DNA of 20,380 nt, from the IMG/VR virus record IMGVR_UViG_3300046332_000295, positions 1 to 20,380 of that record; one strand, 5' to 3'. The stretch comes from a virus. The translations under genes and the position numbers were made by a program. The stretch's first letter is position 1. Each line of letters starts with the position of its first letter. The notes under the pieces were generated by a model. It saw only the letters and a list, made by a program, of their open reading frames with translations. It did not search any database and was not told the DNA's origin. Positions 19,566 through 20,380 of the stretch are shown one piece after another.

Positions 19566-20380
19566 TCAGCCGGTCACGGTCACGGTTGTAACCGGGCTGG
19601 CAAAGCTGCCCTCTTTCACTTGATAGGCTTTTACCACCATGCCCTTGGTCGCGCCGGTGGTCGTGCCCGCTTTGGCTGTGATGCTGTAGCGCGGATCGCT
19701 TCCATCGGTGGTGTACCACGCCGTCGCGCCGCTGGCTGCGGTAATAGCACCGCTGGCAGCCGCCACGGTGGGCGCAGCCAACACCGTCACGCCGTTGCCG
19801 GTGGTCACGTCTGCATAAACGCCGTTGGCCTTTTTCCCATATACGAAGCAGTCGTAATAGAATCGGCCTTCAATCAGGTTGCCGCTGATGCCGGGCGGGT
19901 CGGTGTGCAGCTTGTTGTCCCAAATCTTCTCCGGGGCGCAGGCTGCGCGCTTGTGCACCAAGATGAAGTTCACGCCGGTGGGCAGGTAGTCCTCCGGCAC
20001 CTCAATTACCGGCGATTTAAACAAGTTGCCGATGTGGTTCTCGCACAGCGCAGCCGTGCCCAGCTTTTCTAACTGTGCGAAGTGCTTGCACTCCAACAGC
20101 GCATTGAATAAAGCGCTGGTCACATACCACGTGCGGTCAGCCAAGGGCACTTTCGCGTCCAAAAACGCCTTGCGCGCAGCGGCCACACGTGCCACCACGT
20201 TTTCAGCGTCGATGGCTGCCGCGTTGCCCACAATGTTGCCCGCCAAGTTGGCCAATCTGCCCAGGCAGTACTTATCGTATTCCGGAATTACCATCTCGTT
20301 GGTCTGGATGTTCATAAACTTGCCGGCCTTGTTAATGGCTTGGTCTTTCGTGTTGCCCTTGTCGATCACCGCCGAGAAGC
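19566..20380 (-). CDS. Major capsid protein, N-terminus outside window
   Basis: At least 270 residues are visible; the frame stays open to the right edge, and the GTG at 20369 is internal. The segment AVIDKGNTKDQAINKAGKFM, then NEMVIPEYDKYCLGRLA, matches the region of HK97-fold capsid proteins common in Firmicutes phages (typically F[ST]xxIDKGNxxDQ...PExDxY). A beta-rich P-domain-like part follows (about residues 110-190 of the visible part). The last ~70 residues (TVAAASGAITAASGATAWYT, then DGSDPRYS) look like a chitobiase C-terminal/Ig-like domain, a kind of domain often exposed on phage heads. A strong terminator follows, as is usual for highly expressed capsid genes. Confidence 0.8.
   Translation of the reverse strand, partial: FSAVIDKGNTKDQAINKAGKFMNIQTNEMVIPEYDKYCLGRLANLAGNIVGNAAAIDAENVVARVAAARKAFLDAKVPLADRTWYVTSALFNALLECKHFAQLEKLGTAALCENHIGNLFKSPVIEVPEDYLPTGVNFILVHKRAACAPEKIWDNKLHTDPPGISGNLIEGRFYYDCFVYGKKANGVYADVTTGNGVTVLAAPTVAAASGAITAASGATAWYTTDGSDPRYSITAKAGTTTGATKGMVVKAYQVKEGSFASPVTTVTVTG

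Overview
The window looks like part of a temperate, probably short-tailed (podovirus-like) phage of a Gram-positive host, most likely a gut-type Clostridia/Oscillospiraceae bacterium. Signs of this are strong AGGAGG-type ribosome binding sites, a phi-LC3-type holin, an XkdX-like peptide, a PGDYG-like small protein, a ToxN/AbiQ toxin and a CCA-encoding tRNA-derived attachment core. Family names are my reading of the protein sequences; no database search was run.

Left part (1-3130), accessory/lysogeny end: the tail of an unidentified + strand gene (to 83); an AT-rich spacer with short direct repeats; a type III toxin-antitoxin locus (near-consensus promoter, tandem 36-37 nt RNA repeats, intrinsic terminator, ToxN/AbiQ-like endoribonuclease at 552-1073); a minus-strand unit made of a strong promoter, a ~170 nt leader or small RNA ending in an intrinsic terminator, and a 65-aa PGDYG-like gene; a tyrosine integrase (1869-2897); and a complete attP. 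The attP is a 24-bp core matching the T-loop to CCA end of a tRNA (2957-2980), flanked by five GGCACAG arm-type sites, phased 11 bp apart within each cluster.

Right part (3131-20380), late genes, nearly all on the minus strand and read right to left: major capsid protein (partial) with a C-terminal beta-sandwich domain, terminator, small head-tail adaptor, tail hub/stabilisation-type protein, collagen-like tail fibre, small tail-associated protein, XkdX-like peptide, M23 endolysin, membrane-anchored coiled-coil protein, holin, Ala/Gln-rich coiled-coil virion protein, then a giant 2782-aa protein with two HExxH motifs and four C-terminal EF-hand loops. It is probably an ejected/polyvalent internal virion protein. 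A bidirectional terminator closes the operon beside attP.

Two features interrupt the late operon. A divergent + strand cassette (11518-12361) has its own promoter, with a palindromic operator in the -35/-10 spacer, and encodes a 48-aa protein, a ribbon-helix-helix-like protein and a DUF2442-like protein with a RelB-like tail. A 78-aa ORF with its own Shine-Dalgarno lies out of frame inside the giant gene (7552-7788). Because an intact attP separates integrase from the late genes, the sequence probably comes from a virion or excised circular genome, or from tandem prophages, rather than one simple integrated prophage.
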